Shown here: one piece after another, positions 8,113 to 16,422 of the stretch
Position numbering within the stretch: position 1 is the stretch's first letter
Layout of the letters: every line of letters begins with the position of its first letter
Source of the DNA: Bacillus pseudomycoides
Lineage (GTDB): Bacteria; Bacillota; Bacilli; Bacillales; Bacillaceae_G
Length of the DNA: 64,000 nt
Direction: 5' to 3'
Assembly (NCBI RefSeq): GCF_022811845.1
Contig: NZ_CP064266.1
Coordinates: forward strand, 5,062,467-5,126,466
Notes under the pieces: model-generated
What the model was told of the DNA's origin: nothing
Databases searched by the model: none
The model's input: only the letters and a program-made list of their open reading frames with translations
Made by a program: the position numbers and the translations under genes

Positions 8113-9345
8113 ATGTATGAAAAATGGAAAACAGCTTTTCTCACCATAACAATGCTATTTCTAACATTTTCTCTCGTACTTCACCCCCAAGCCGCTTTGC
8201 AATCTTCTATTCGCGGATTAAATATATGGTGGGAAGTTGTCTTTCCTTCGCTACTACCTTTTTTTATCGTTGCGGAGCTTTTAATTAGTATTGGTGTTGT
8301 CAAGTTTATCGGTGTTATATTAGAACCGCTTATGCGTCCACTCTTTCGTGTGCCTGGTATTGGCGGTTTTGTTTGGGCAATGGGAATGGCCTCTGGCTTT
8401 CCCGCAGGCGCCAAATTAAGCGCGCGACTTCGGCAAAGTAATCAACTAACACAAATTGAAGCAGAACGACTCGTATCATTTACAAACTCTTCTAACCCAT
8501 TATTTATTTTTGGAGCTGTTTCTATTGGCTTTTTTAACAATCCAAAATTAGGTTTCATACTAGCTGCTGCACATTACCTTAGCAACTTTACTGTTGGATT
8601 ACTGATGCGTTTTTACGGTAATAACAATACTTACATAAAAGAAAAACAATCCACTCAAAAACGTTCTTTACAACACGCTTTTTCAATTCTTCACGAGACA
8701 CGTTTACAAGAGAACAGACCCATTGGAAAACTACTTGGTGATGCGATTATCTCCTCTATTCAAACTTTACTCATGATTGGCGGATTTATTATTTTATTCT
8801 CCGTTTTAAATAAAATGATTACGGTCTTCCAACTCACGGCAGCACTAGCTTTTATTATGCAACATATTTTAACTTTCTTCCAATTATCACCACACTTTAG
8901 CATTCCCATCTTATCAGGGCTTTTCGAAATGACACTAGGTAGCCAAATGATTAGCCAAACCAATCAGACTACAATTCTTGAACAAGCAATGGTAACAGGC
9001 TTTATTCTCGCATTTAGCGGTCTTTCTATCCAAGCTCAGGTAGCAAGTATTTTAGCCGAAACTGATATTCGCTTTAAACCGTATTTTTTTGCAAGAATTA
9101 TCCAAAGTATTCTCGCTCCAATTTATACTTTTATATTTTGGGTGCCACTTTATGAAAAATTACATTCTTTTTCACCAAATCAACAAGATATTCCTGTATT
9201 TTTATCAAGCCATTCTTCTATTCTTACGAAGGCTTGGGAAACATTACTTTACTATGGCCCTGCCTTTACACTATTTTGCTTATATCTATATGTTATTTTA
9301 TTATTCTTACGCATAATAAACAGAGAAAAACCCCGTTCATCTTAA
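8113..9345 (+). CDS. ylbJ: Sporulation integral membrane protein YlbJ
   Basis: 410-residue polytopic membrane protein of the nucleoside-recognition/gate-domain family (SpoVMA/YlbJ type). Hydrophobic segments begin at ~8-30 and recur to the C-terminus; a conserved loop MGMASGFPAGAKLSA lies near residue 97 and FTNSSNPLFIFGAVS near 130. In B. subtilis it is made in the mother cell and needed for heat-resistant spores. Start at 8113 is chosen because AAAGGGGGG lies about 10 nt upstream; a 12-codon longer frame has no ribosome site. Divergent from ylbK and convergent with coaD, overlapping it by 9 bp. Confidence 0.88.
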   Translation: MYEKWKTAFLTITMLFLTFSLVLHPQAALQSSIRGLNIWWEVVFPSLLPFFIVAELLISIGVVKFIGVILEPLMRPLFRVPGIGGFVWAMGMASGFPAGAKLSARLRQSNQLTQIEAERLVSFTNSSNPLFIFGAVSIGFFNNPKLGFILAAAHYLSNFTVGLLMRFYGNNNTYIKEKQSTQKRSLQHAFSILHETRLQENRPIGKLLGDAIISSIQTLLMIGGFIILFSVLNKMITVFQLTAALAFIMQHILTFFQLSPHFSIPILSGLFEMTLGSQMISQTNQTTILEQAMVTGFILAFSGLSIQAQVASILAETDIRFKPYFFARIIQSILAPIYTFIFWVPLYEKLHSFSPNQQDIPVFLSSHSSILTKAWETLLYYGPAFTLFCLYLYVILLFLRIINREKPRSS

Positions 9346-9355
9346 CGGGGTTTGA
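9326..9355. terminator. Two-way terminator containing both the ylbJ and coaD stop codons
   Basis: Stem AAACCCCGTT / AACGGGGTTT with A and T runs on the two sides. The loop and inner arm contain the TAA of ylbJ (9343-9345) and the TGA of coaD (9337-9339), an unusually compact convergent ending. Confidence 0.88.
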
Positions 9356-9828
9356 AACTTTTCTTTTAAAGCACGCTCTACAGTAGGAGGGACAAGACCA
9401 GCTACATTCCCACCATAACGAGCCACTTCCTTCACAATGCTTGAACTTAAAAATGAATATTGATTGTTTGTCATAATAAAAAAGGTTTCAATATTCTCAT
9501 CCAATTTACGATTCATCGATGTAATTTGCATCTCATATTCAAAATCAGAAACGGCACGTAAACCACGCAAAATCGCGTTTGCATTACGCATCTTTGCATA
9601 TTCAACTAACAATCCACTATGCGAATCAACTTTTACGTTTGGAATATCTTTTGTCGCTTCTCGGATTAACTCTAGGCGCTCTTCTACTGAAAAGAACGGT
9701 TTCTTAGAAGAATTATTTAAAACGACAACATAAACTTCATCAAACACCTTTGCGCCCCTTTTAATAATATCCAAATGTCCAAGAGTTATTGGATCAAAAC
9801 TCCCTGAAGAAATTGCTATACTTGTCAT
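9337..9828 (-). CDS. coaD: Phosphopantetheine adenylyltransferase
   Basis: Makes dephospho-CoA from 4'-phosphopantetheine and ATP. 163 residues, normal length. The nucleotidyltransferase motif is SGSFDPITLGHLDII at the N-terminus, the second conserved block is ILRGLRAVSDFEYE (~90-103) and the third YSFLSSSIVKEVA (~123-135). The start ATG overlaps the rsmD stop by 4 bp (ATGA), the conserved rsmD-coaD pair. Confidence 0.97.
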   Translation of the reverse strand: MTSIAISSGSFDPITLGHLDIIKRGAKVFDEVYVVVLNNSSKKPFFSVEERLELIREATKDIPNVKVDSHSGLLVEYAKMRNANAILRGLRAVSDFEYEMQITSMNRKLDENIETFFIMTNNQYSFLSSSIVKEVARYGGNVAGLVPPTVERALKEKFQTPLR

Positions 9829-10391
9829 TCGGTCCCCTCACCTTCATACTTATAAATCGAAATCGCCGTAATACCATAATTTTCTGCTCTTACCTTTACA
9901 AGCTCCCCTATTATCTCAGGTAAGACTACATCATCCCCATGTTCTGCCATAATCAATCCATCTTTATTCAATAATCCATGTTGATCCATGACACTAATTA
10001 ATGAAATAATCTTTTGATCTTTGTATGGTGGATCTAGCAGTATAAGGTCAAATGATAATTCGCGTTTAATTAGCGCCTTTACAGCACGCTCTGCATCATT
10101 TCTATACACTTCAGCTTGATCATGCATTCTGCAGCTTTCTAAATTTTGATGAATCACCTTGACCGCTTTATTATCTCGATCAACAAAAATTGCTTTGTCA
10201 ATTCCTCTGCTAAGCGCTTCAATCCCAAGCCCTCCGCTACCTCCAAACAAATCGAGGGCAATCCCTCCTTCGAAATAAGGGCCAATCATATTAAAGATGG
10301 CTTCTTTTACTTTATCTGTTGTCGGTCGCGTTGTATTACCTGGCACAGCCTTAAGCGGATGCCCTTTACATTTTCCAGAAACTACTCTCAT
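9825..10391 (-). CDS. rsmD: 16S rRNA (guanine(966)-N(2))-methyltransferase RsmD (YlbH)
   Basis: 188-residue class I SAM-dependent methyltransferase. N-terminal RVVSGKCKGHPLKAVPG and TRPTTDKVKEAIFNM are family hallmarks; the SAM-binding motif is LDLFGGSGGLGIEAL (~46-60) and the catalytic motif LLDPPY near residue 120. Modifies 16S rRNA in the small subunit. Translationally coupled to coaD. The structured region upstream is annotated separately. Confidence 0.95.
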   Translation of the reverse strand: MRVVSGKCKGHPLKAVPGNTTRPTTDKVKEAIFNMIGPYFEGGIALDLFGGSGGLGIEALSRGIDKAIFVDRDNKAVKVIHQNLESCRMHDQAEVYRNDAERAVKALIKRELSFDLILLDPPYKDQKIISLISVMDQHGLLNKDGLIMAEHGDDVVLPEIIGELVKVRAENYGITAISIYKYEGEGTE

Positions 10392-10500
10392 TCGCTGTCA
10401 CTACCTTTATTTCAATCTATCGAGCGATTATTCACGTGAGTAACCGCTATCAATCCCCACTGTTTTCTGGGTATTTTTCTACTACAGGATAACCGAATCA

Positions 10501-10546
10501 GCTACCTATTAAAAGAAAAAACAATTTATTTCTTTTAATAGGTAGC
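10501..10546. repeat. Perfect 18-bp inverted repeat upstream of rsmD
   Basis: Arms GCTACCTATTAAAAGAAA (10501-10518) and its exact complement (10529-10546) around a 10-nt loop. There is no T run on either side, so it is not a standard intrinsic terminator. A 31-codon frame crosses it on the minus strand but I do not call that a gene. Function unknown. Confidence 0.75.
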
Positions 10547-10735
10547 ATGATAACTTTTCCGTATTCCATATGTACATTCATCTCATTATTCATGAATAAG
10601 ATCCCCTCTACTAACACAGGGTTCCCTTTATCTTTTTTATCCTATCATAAAATAAAAAAAAGAAAAATAAAAAGCCTACGATAATTTTTAAATTCATTAT
10701 GTATATCTTCATTTAGATTGGACATAAATAAATAT

Positions 10736-10856
10736 AACAACATCACCTTCGATGTTGTTGCCAACCGCGGAGAAGACTTACGTTTCCCCATAAGTTCTTC
10801 CTCCGGTTTCTCCTCTCCCTTTGCCTTCTTACTAGTACATACTAGTATAAGAAGGG
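10736..10856 (-). ncRNA. Structured RNA between ylbG and ylbH, probable ylbH leader
   Basis: Three consecutive hairpins: AACAACATC/GATGTTGTT (10736-10759), a long stem 10763-10808 closed by AACCG/CGGTT, and CCTTCTTACTAGTA paired to TACTAGTATAAGAAGG (10824-10855). A computationally found motif called the ylbH leader is known upstream of this gene in Bacillus; position fits, but I could not compare sequences. In the long stem the minus-strand reading has two G-U wobbles and one mismatch, the plus reading one wobble and two mismatches, so minus is slightly favoured. A terminator on the plus strand directly next to it (10857-10878) argues the other way. Strand is therefore uncertain. Confidence 0.45.
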
Positions 10857-10878
10857 CCCTGCTTTGCAGGGTTTTTTT
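10857..10878 (+). terminator. Intrinsic terminator upstream of the gene at 10940
   Basis: CCCTGC TTT GCAGGG followed by seven T on the plus strand. No plus-strand gene precedes it for over 1 kb, so it either ends a short plus-strand RNA made from 10440-10857 or acts as an attenuator for the 10940 gene. Confidence 0.75.
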
Positions 10879-10939
10879 CTTTGCCTGCTTTTCATTTTAA
10901 AACTGAAATGATACAGTAAAAGAAAGAGGAGGAAATAAT

Positions 10940-11329
10940 ATGATTCAACGTTTTATTGAACTAGGAGAAGGCTACTCCGATTTATATGAATTACTTGAAA
11001 TTGCAAAAACACATAAAGATCGTGTATCTCACATGTTACAATTCGAAACTTTAAAAAACGATAAAAAGGTATGCTCATTTGTTGTTGTTCTTAAACCAAC
11101 AGTGGTTGGTGATTTCCAACCGTTATACATATGCCGCGAAGGGATTCCCATGCTTGAAAATAAAAAAAGCAAACGAATCATTTTATTCGAAGAAACGGCT
11201 GAACAAATCGGGAAAAACGTTACTTCTTTTACCGTAAAACCTTCTACAATTTTCCCAGAAAAAGAATTATATTTTAATCACCTTATCGGCATTTTACGAA
11301 TGAATCATTTCATTCCTCCAATGCAATAG
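10940..11329 (+). CDS. Conserved hypothetical protein next to ylbG
   Basis: 129 residues, soluble, no signal peptide or membrane segment. AGGAGGAAATAAT gives a strong ribosome site for the ATG at 10940. The sequence (MIQRFIELGEGYSDLYELLEIA ...) shows no motif I can assign; similar Bacillus proteins have carried the label methylthioribose kinase, but it has neither the length nor motifs of that kinase. Divergent from rsmD and convergent with ylbG. Confidence 0.75.
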   Translation: MIQRFIELGEGYSDLYELLEIAKTHKDRVSHMLQFETLKNDKKVCSFVVVLKPTVVGDFQPLYICREGIPMLENKKSKRIILFEETAEQIGKNVTSFTVKPSTIFPEKELYFNHLIGILRMNHFIPPMQ

Positions 11330-11363
11330 CAATTTTGATACTCATTGTATTTTGATCAACATA

Positions 11364-11398
11364 AAGAAGACCCCCACCAAATTAGTGGGGGGTCTTTC
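11364..11398. terminator. Two-way terminator between the 10940 gene and ylbG
   Basis: GACCCCCAC / GTGGGGGGTC stem with AAAGA and TCTTT flanks. Confidence 0.82.
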
Positions 11399-11401
11399 TC
11401 T

Positions 11402-11668
11402 TTAACTATAGTCGTATTCTTTCGCGCGATCTGGACGTGAATTTTCAAATTCCGTTTTAAGAAACGGGCGATATGATTGCTCAATTTTTTTCACAAAAGG
11501 AAGTTTATTTAGTTTTTGCATCATATACTCTATTTGTTCCATATCACAATATACGACGGCATATTTCAACCGCTTTGATATGTAATGTATATTACCATAT
11601 TTCCTTAAAATCTTGGCATGTTTCAATGAATGTAAATAAACAATCATACTTTGTCGTTGCCCGAACAT
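11402..11668 (-). CDS. ylbG: UPF0298/DUF2129 family protein YlbG
   Basis: 88-residue cytosolic protein of the YlbG family, starting MFGQRQSMIVYLHSLK with the conserved core YGNIHYISKRLKYAVVYCDME. Function unknown in any species. Start at 11668 is chosen over an ATG at 11680 because GGAG lies 6 nt upstream and the length then matches B. subtilis YlbG. Usually adjacent to ricF, as here. Confidence 0.88.
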   Translation of the reverse strand: MFGQRQSMIVYLHSLKHAKILRKYGNIHYISKRLKYAVVYCDMEQIEYMMQKLNKLPFVKKIEQSYRPFLKTEFENSRPDRAKEYDYS

Positions 11669-11790
11669 AATCTTCTCCATCTTCTCCTTTTATATACTCA
11701 TATTCTTGTATCTTATAAAAATAATCAGAAATTTGCGAAATTACAGCGCATTGTAGAACAAGTTCTGTATACGGCTTCTTTCAATATTCT

Positions 11791-11820
11791 AAAAAACGGG
11801 GCATATCACCCCGTTTTTTT
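11791..11820 (-). terminator. ricF terminator overlapping its last codons
   Basis: AAACGGGG / CCCCGTTT stem with a T run leftward. The last Lys-Lys-Thr-Gly codons and the TGA stop form its first arm and loop. Confidence 0.82.
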
Positions 11821-12258
11821 ACAACCACAACTTCCACCAGAGCCACAACCGCCTCCGCATCCACCTGCATCAAAAAACGGATTTCCAGTAGGAACTTTAA
11901 TAGCAGATGATACCTCGGAGCCAATCGCTCCACTGACTTCATCTAATAATTTTTGCAAAGCGTTTTCTGCTTTTTTAAAAGCAGATACCTTTTCATGCAA
12001 ATCTACAGAACGCTTTAACTCTCGCATATTTTTCGAAACGAAAGTATAATCGGGATGGTATTTTCCAAAGCGTTGCACTTCTTCATATCGCTCTTTCATT
12101 ACTGTAAATTGACCAATTAATGCTTGAGCCTCCAAATCTTCCTGTAACGCCTTATAACATTCACGATAACTCTCTGCTATATCTGAACAGACAATCGCTT
12201 TTGCAAGCTGTTCTGCCTCGTCTAATATCATTACGCTTTCAAGCGTCGCTACAATCAT
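11806..12258 (-). CDS. ricF: Y-complex subunit RicF (YlbF)
   Basis: 150 residues. RicF with RicA and RicT forms an Fe-S complex that promotes RNase Y-dependent processing and, in B. subtilis, biofilm formation, competence and sporulation. The protein is mostly helical (YRECYKALQED, RFGKYHPDY) with a C-terminal tail CGGGCGSGGSCGCK whose cysteines are candidates for cluster ligation. Start at 12258 follows GGAGGTG by 6 nt; a frame to 12291 lacks one. Confidence 0.92.
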   Translation of the reverse strand: MIVATLESVMILDEAEQLAKAIVCSDIAESYRECYKALQEDLEAQALIGQFTVMKERYEEVQRFGKYHPDYTFVSKNMRELKRSVDLHEKVSAFKKAENALQKLLDEVSGAIGSEVSSAIKVPTGNPFFDAGGCGGGCGSGGSCGCKKTG

Positions 12259-12376
12259 GAGAGACACCTCCGAGTATCCATCATAACACATTTAAAGCGG
12301 AACTACTAATTTGAATATCATATCTCTATATAAAGTGAAAAGTTCTCTACAGAAAACACTCATTCTTCCTAATTTC

Positions 12377-12949
12377 TTATACACAAATATGCTCCGCGAT
12401 ATTATACCGTAGTACATCCCAGCTGCCATTCTCCTCTTTTACGTAACTAATACACGCATTTTTCAATGGAGTTTTAAATGTAATTTCATCAGGTAAGATT
12501 GCGTGTAAAATTGCTTTTATCGCATGTGAATGTGCAACAATAATAATGCGCTTACCTTCATGTGTTTGTGCAACATCTTGCAATGCAGCAAAGCAGCGAT
12601 TTACAATCTCTTCATCTGTCTCCATACCTTCTACATTTCCCTCTGCAATAAGCTCTCTAACTGTAGGAACTGGTTTTCCTGAAGCCTCTCCAAAATTCCG
12701 TTCAACAAAACGCTCATCTAGAAGAATAGACTGTATTCCAACAGCATCGCTAATTGCCTGTGCTGTTTCTTGTGCTCTAATTAAGGGACTGCTAATAATC
12801 ACATCCCACGTTTCCAATTTTAATACAGCTGCACTTTGACTCGCTTGCTTTTTCCCAACTTCATTAAGTGGAATGTCTTCACGTCCTTGAATAATCTCTT
12901 GAAAATTCCAATCAGTTTGTCCATGTCGTACTAAACAAATTTCCGTCAT
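12377..12949 (-). CDS. Histidine phosphatase family protein (phosphoglycerate mutase-like)
   Basis: 190 residues with the phosphohistidine motif LVRHGQTDWN at residues 5-14, the arginine in SSPLIRAQETA, and the second histidine in VAHSHAIKAIL (~140). All catalytic positions are present, so it is probably an active phosphatase of the PhoE/CobC type rather than a glycolytic mutase. Substrate unknown. Ribosome site AAGGAG 7 nt upstream. B. subtilis has no obvious counterpart at this spot, so this is a local difference in the ylb cluster. Confidence 0.85.
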   Translation of the reverse strand: MTEICLVRHGQTDWNFQEIIQGREDIPLNEVGKKQASQSAAVLKLETWDVIISSPLIRAQETAQAISDAVGIQSILLDERFVERNFGEASGKPVPTVRELIAEGNVEGMETDEEIVNRCFAALQDVAQTHEGKRIIIVAHSHAIKAILHAILPDEITFKTPLKNACISYVKEENGSWDVLRYNIAEHICV

Positions 12950-13026
12950 GCTATAACTCCTTTTTTCAATAATCCGTTTCTATTGTAACAAAAGTTTCGC
13001 ATGACGGACATAGTTTTTCCTGCCAA

Positions 13027-13272
13027 TTACGTCGTATTTTGCTGCTTCATATATTGAAACATGTCAATCATAATAGAAGCAACCGCCAATTGATTTTGAA
13101 ATTTTGCAACTTTATCTGGAATTGTCTTTTTATAATACTCTAAGGCTGCTAATTCAAATGCTTCCTTTTCTTCCGGATTGCGTGATAATTTTCGATACCA
13201 ATGGGGTTGCTCACGAATATAACGCTCTAAATCTTTATCAGCTTTTATAAATTCTATAAGCTCTGCCCTCAT
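13027..13272 (-). CDS. ylbE: YlbE-like protein
   Basis: 81 residues, soluble and helical, with the family core YIREQPHWYRKLSRNP (~18-33). Function unknown. AGGAGG precedes the ATG. Lies 12 bp after ylbD on the same strand, so the two are one unit. Confidence 0.82.
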   Translation of the reverse strand: MRAELIEFIKADKDLERYIREQPHWYRKLSRNPEEKEAFELAALEYYKKTIPDKVAKFQNQLAVASIMIDMFQYMKQQNTT

Positions 13273-13284
13273 CCTCTTTTCCTC

Positions 13285-13701
13285 CTAATCTTTTCGAAAG
13301 AAAAATGGATTATTTTCAGAAGTTCTTTGCTCAGGGCGTGTACGATTTCCTTGAAATTGCTGAATAACCTGTTGCACACTTCCAATCGCACTTGTTACAT
13401 TAGCTAAATGTTGCTGCATTTGTTCTGCATCTAATTTTTTTAAAAAAGAAATCATCTGCCCCATCAAATCGGCCGCTTTTTCATCATTAATTTCTTCTTG
13501 CGTTGGTGAAGAAATTGCTTCTCCATCTGCTTTATAACTCTTCCATATTTCGTCTTTCTCTCCAAGTAAATACCATTCCTCATAAAATTGTTGCCACGTT
13601 TTTTGACCATTTCGAACTTCATGAACCATTTTAGGGTGATGGTTTACAAACTCTTTAAATTGTTGAACAGAAGGATGTAACGGTCCTTTTGTTTTTATCA
13701 T
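13285..13701 (-). CDS. ylbD: YlbD-family putative spore coat protein
   Basis: 138 residues beginning MIKTKGPLHPSVQQFKEFVNHHPKMV. The family is annotated as a coat-associated protein in Bacillus on the basis of expression; nothing in the sequence proves it. The C-terminal half is Gln-rich (MQQHLANVTSAIGSVQQVIQ). Start at 13701 (ATG) is preferred to a GTG at 13710 because GAGGTGAGG spans the GTG and spaces correctly to the ATG. Confidence 0.8.
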   Translation of the reverse strand: MIKTKGPLHPSVQQFKEFVNHHPKMVHEVRNGQKTWQQFYEEWYLLGEKDEIWKSYKADGEAISSPTQEEINDEKAADLMGQMISFLKKLDAEQMQQHLANVTSAIGSVQQVIQQFQGNRTRPEQRTSENNPFFFRKD

Positions 13702-13740
13702 AATCCTCACCTCTTCAGATGTATCTACTATATTGTAAGA

Positions 13741-13770
13741 AAAAAAAGGCGCATGGTTCGCCTATTTTTT
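13741..13770 (-). terminator. ylbC terminator
   Basis: AGGCG / CGCCT stem with an 8-9 nt loop and a seven-T run in the leftward direction, between the ylbC end and the ylbD start. Confidence 0.7.
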
Positions 13771-13790
13771 AACGATTCATGCACCTTCTC

Positions 13791-14828
13791 CTATTTTCTA
13801 ATGAAATTTTGAGTATAAAACTTATCAAATACTCCAACGCCTAATCCAGTGAATTGGTCATTTAACAAGTTTTTCCGATGTCCTTCACTATTCAGCCAAC
13901 CTTGTACTGCAGCGATACCATCAGTATGTTGCGCTGCTATATTTTCACCTGCAAGTTGAAATGCAACTTGACCACGTTGTAATCGATCACCTAAAGTCCC
14001 AAATTCCGGTGAATCGTGTGAAAAATAGTTATTCTCTTTCATATCTTTACTATGCCCTAAAGCCACTTCAGCTGTTGGTTGATCCCATATTAATAATGGC
14101 AACTGATGACGACTACGAATAATATTTGTCAAATCTAAAATTTGTTGCATATTCCCTTGTTCTATTTGTGTCATTTTTTCTGGAGTGATTGGTTGATTCT
14201 CCTCTAACTCTCCAGAATACACAAGCTGATACGGTCTCTGTCGAAGCAATGTCTCATCATCCATGTACCGAACTCCAACAAGTTCATGTGTGAATTTATC
14301 AAAATACAGCTGCGCCCAACCATCCTCTATCCAAACAAGTGGTTGTTCTGTAATTTCATTATCAGATAATTCAAATTGGTAACTATTCCTTCCTTCTTTT
14401 AACGAAATTTCATGTGAAAATGGACTTTTTTTATAAGCATTTTCATATTTTTCATTCATCCGAAATGGAGCGACATCCAATTGATTCCCACCAACATAAG
14501 CTGTTACAATTTTATGTTCTGCAACACCAAATTGTACATATTTTGATAAATCTTGATTATAAATCCACCATTCATAGCCATAGGCAGAAGGTTCAATTCG
14601 GGCTGGCTCACCCCATTTTGCTAATAAACTTTCTGAATCTCCACCTATTAATTGAGAGATTGTCTCTGGGAATCCTTCATTTATCGGTTTCTTTTTCTTA
14701 ATAATCTTATGTTCCTGTTTGGAATGAGATGGCTGTAATATATATTGCGAAACGAGTAATTTCCCGTATAAATCAATTCCTAAAATAAAAACCGTAATCA
14801 TTACGATACGTAATAATTTTTTCAACAA
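13791..14828 (-). CDS. ylbC: CAP-domain (SCP-like) secreted or membrane-anchored protein YlbC
   Basis: 345 residues. Residues ~6-25 form a hydrophobic signal or anchor (IVMITVFILGIDLYGKLLV). Residues ~50-190 match the CAP-associated N-terminal domain, with WGEPARIEPSAYGYEWWIY. Residues ~225-345 are a CAP domain: EVALGHSKDMKENNYFSH, GENIA, GWLNSEGHRKNLL. The His and Glu positions of the CAP cavity are kept. Role unknown; extracytoplasmic location inferred. It has its own terminator. Confidence 0.87.
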   Translation of the reverse strand: MLKKLLRIVMITVFILGIDLYGKLLVSQYILQPSHSKQEHKIIKKKKPINEGFPETISQLIGGDSESLLAKWGEPARIEPSAYGYEWWIYNQDLSKYVQFGVAEHKIVTAYVGGNQLDVAPFRMNEKYENAYKKSPFSHEISLKEGRNSYQFELSDNEITEQPLVWIEDGWAQLYFDKFTHELVGVRYMDDETLLRQRPYQLVYSGELEENQPITPEKMTQIEQGNMQQILDLTNIIRSRHQLPLLIWDQPTAEVALGHSKDMKENNYFSHDSPEFGTLGDRLQRGQVAFQLAGENIAAQHTDGIAAVQGWLNSEGHRKNLLNDQFTGLGVGVFDKFYTQNFIRK

Positions 14829-15028
14829 TATACCTCCTGGTCAAACACGAAATTGAGATATACACAAATACTTACTTCTCTTTTGTGTGTACCGTACTAT
14901 TTTCACTATATCATACTTTCATGAAAAAAGCCGTGATTCCCCCTTTTCTCTCAATACGAATTGCGATTTCTCATTATTCATACTATTATAAAATTAAAGC
15001 GTTTTAAATAAAAATAAGGAGGGATTCC

Positions 15029-15394
15029 ATGCAGTTTACAAATTCAAAACTTATAGGTGCAGTAGTAGATTTCACATTATTAACGGAGGTCATACAAAAT
15101 CAGCATTTTGTACTTGCCGGGCAATGGGATTATGAGCGAGTTACATACGACTATAAATTTGAAATATTAAAGGATGTATACTATTTACGGGTACAAGGAT
15201 TTGCTGTAGAAGGAGAAATCGGAGGACAACATGCACAAGTTAAATTACTTCCTCCATTGTTAGGAAAACATTATTATCCACATGGCGTTGAATATGGAGA
15301 GAATGAAAATTTCCCTACAAACGTACTTCAAAAAAGCGAACAACTTCTGCAAAATATTGAAAAAGAATTGAAGGAATTTCAGGTTATCGAGTAA
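15029..15394 (+). CDS. YugN-like family protein
   Basis: 121-residue soluble protein similar to the YugN-like family of Bacillus (VLAGQWDYERVTYDYKFE). No known function and no catalytic motif. Strong ribosome site AAGGAGGGATT before the ATG. Monocistronic, convergent with ctaG. Confidence 0.75.
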   Translation: MQFTNSKLIGAVVDFTLLTEVIQNQHFVLAGQWDYERVTYDYKFEILKDVYYLRVQGFAVEGEIGGQHAQVKLLPPLLGKHYYPHGVEYGENENFPTNVLQKSEQLLQNIEKELKEFQVIE

Positions 15395-15435
15395 ATAAAA
15401 CAGGCATGTCCATATGGGCATGCCTGTTTTATTTC
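15393..15435. terminator. Two-way terminator between the yugN-like gene and ctaG
   Basis: Long stem AAATAAAACAGGCATG / CATGCCTGTTTTATTT. Both neighbouring stop codons fall within or touching its arms. Confidence 0.87.
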
Positions 15436-16334
15436 GTTTGCAAATAAGGAGGCACTGCCTGTAGTTGCTCCTCATCTTTTTTGCGTTCTTTACGTGCCCA
15501 TTTAAAAAATACATAACCGATAATCGTACCATACACTATTTCCTGGACAATTTTCATAATAATGCCACCTGTTTGTTGATCTTGTACAATCGGCATCCAG
15601 TGTAAAAATTCTGGTCCAGTTATATTTAAATCCGTTAGCGTTCCTGCAGGCACACAAAGTTCCATCGCTTTCATCCATGCACTAGGATCTGTATATGTAG
15701 CAAACAACGATTCGCTTGCAAAAATAATTAATGCACAAGCTGGTGTTAATAATACACCATTTGCAAACATATAACCGATTTTTTTAATCTCACTTAATGT
15801 TTGATATTCCGGCAATGGGTTTAACATTGGCCACCACATCATCATTGCAGTAAAAAATATAACAGCTAGAAAAATAGGATGAGCAACTTGATTTTGCTTT
15901 ACAGCATCGAACACAACAGGTAAATGGTAAATGGAGAATAATCCATTAAAGACAAACAGAGCAATAAGTGGTTTTGCAAAAATGGTCAATATCACTTGAA
16001 CAAAACGAAAAGAAGTAATATATTTGTATAACCAAATCGGAATCCCTAATAACAACAATGGTGGTACCGCGATATACATTACTGCCATTTCAAACATATG
16101 CGCACTAAACACAATATGTCCGAGTAAATCAATAGGTCCACCCTTTACAAAATATAATAGAAAAATCCCAGTCGTAAAATAAAATATCTGTTTTTTATTT
16201 ACCTTTTCTGCATTTTCAAACCGATTCCTATATGGTCCGATAATAAGAAAGTAACAGATAAGTATAGAGACCATAAACAGTAAAAAGATCGGGCTCCATA
16301 AAGCTTGAAAACCAAATATCCATAAGTTGCTCAT
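15429..16334 (-). CDS. ctaG: Cytochrome c oxidase assembly factor CtaG
   Basis: 301-residue polytopic membrane protein of the caa3-type CtaG family, distinct from the CuA-chaperone Cox11. About seven membrane segments; conserved VKGGPIDLLGHIVFSAHMFEMA and MMWWPMLNPLPEYQ. In B. subtilis it is needed for active caa3 oxidase. Start at 16334 follows AAAGGGTGGG. A terminator hairpin separates it from ctaF, so it may be made at a lower level than the upstream subunits. Confidence 0.92.
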   Translation of the reverse strand: MSNLWIFGFQALWSPIFLLFMVSILICYFLIIGPYRNRFENAEKVNKKQIFYFTTGIFLLYFVKGGPIDLLGHIVFSAHMFEMAVMYIAVPPLLLLGIPIWLYKYITSFRFVQVILTIFAKPLIALFVFNGLFSIYHLPVVFDAVKQNQVAHPIFLAVIFFTAMMMWWPMLNPLPEYQTLSEIKKIGYMFANGVLLTPACALIIFASESLFATYTDPSAWMKAMELCVPAGTLTDLNITGPEFLHWMPIVQDQQTGGIIMKIVQEIVYGTIIGYVFFKWARKERKKDEEQLQAVPPYLQTK

Positions 16335-16375
16335 TTTTACACCCACCCTTTCAATATGAACTCTTTACCCTCACA

Positions 16376-16408
16376 GGAAAAAGGGAGCGAAGATAACTTC
16401 ATGCTCCC
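16376..16408 (-). terminator. Internal terminator or attenuator between ctaF and ctaG
   Basis: GGGAGC ATGAAG TTAT CTTC GCTCCC followed leftward by TTTTT, about 15 bp after ctaF and 40 bp before ctaG. Placed to lower read-through into ctaG. Confidence 0.7.
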
Positions 16409-16422
16409 TATCCCTTATTTTT

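Noticed and set aside
10540..10640. 31-codon minus-strand ORF running through the 10501 palindrome
   Set aside because: Weak ribosome site and half of it is the palindrome; no similarity recognised.
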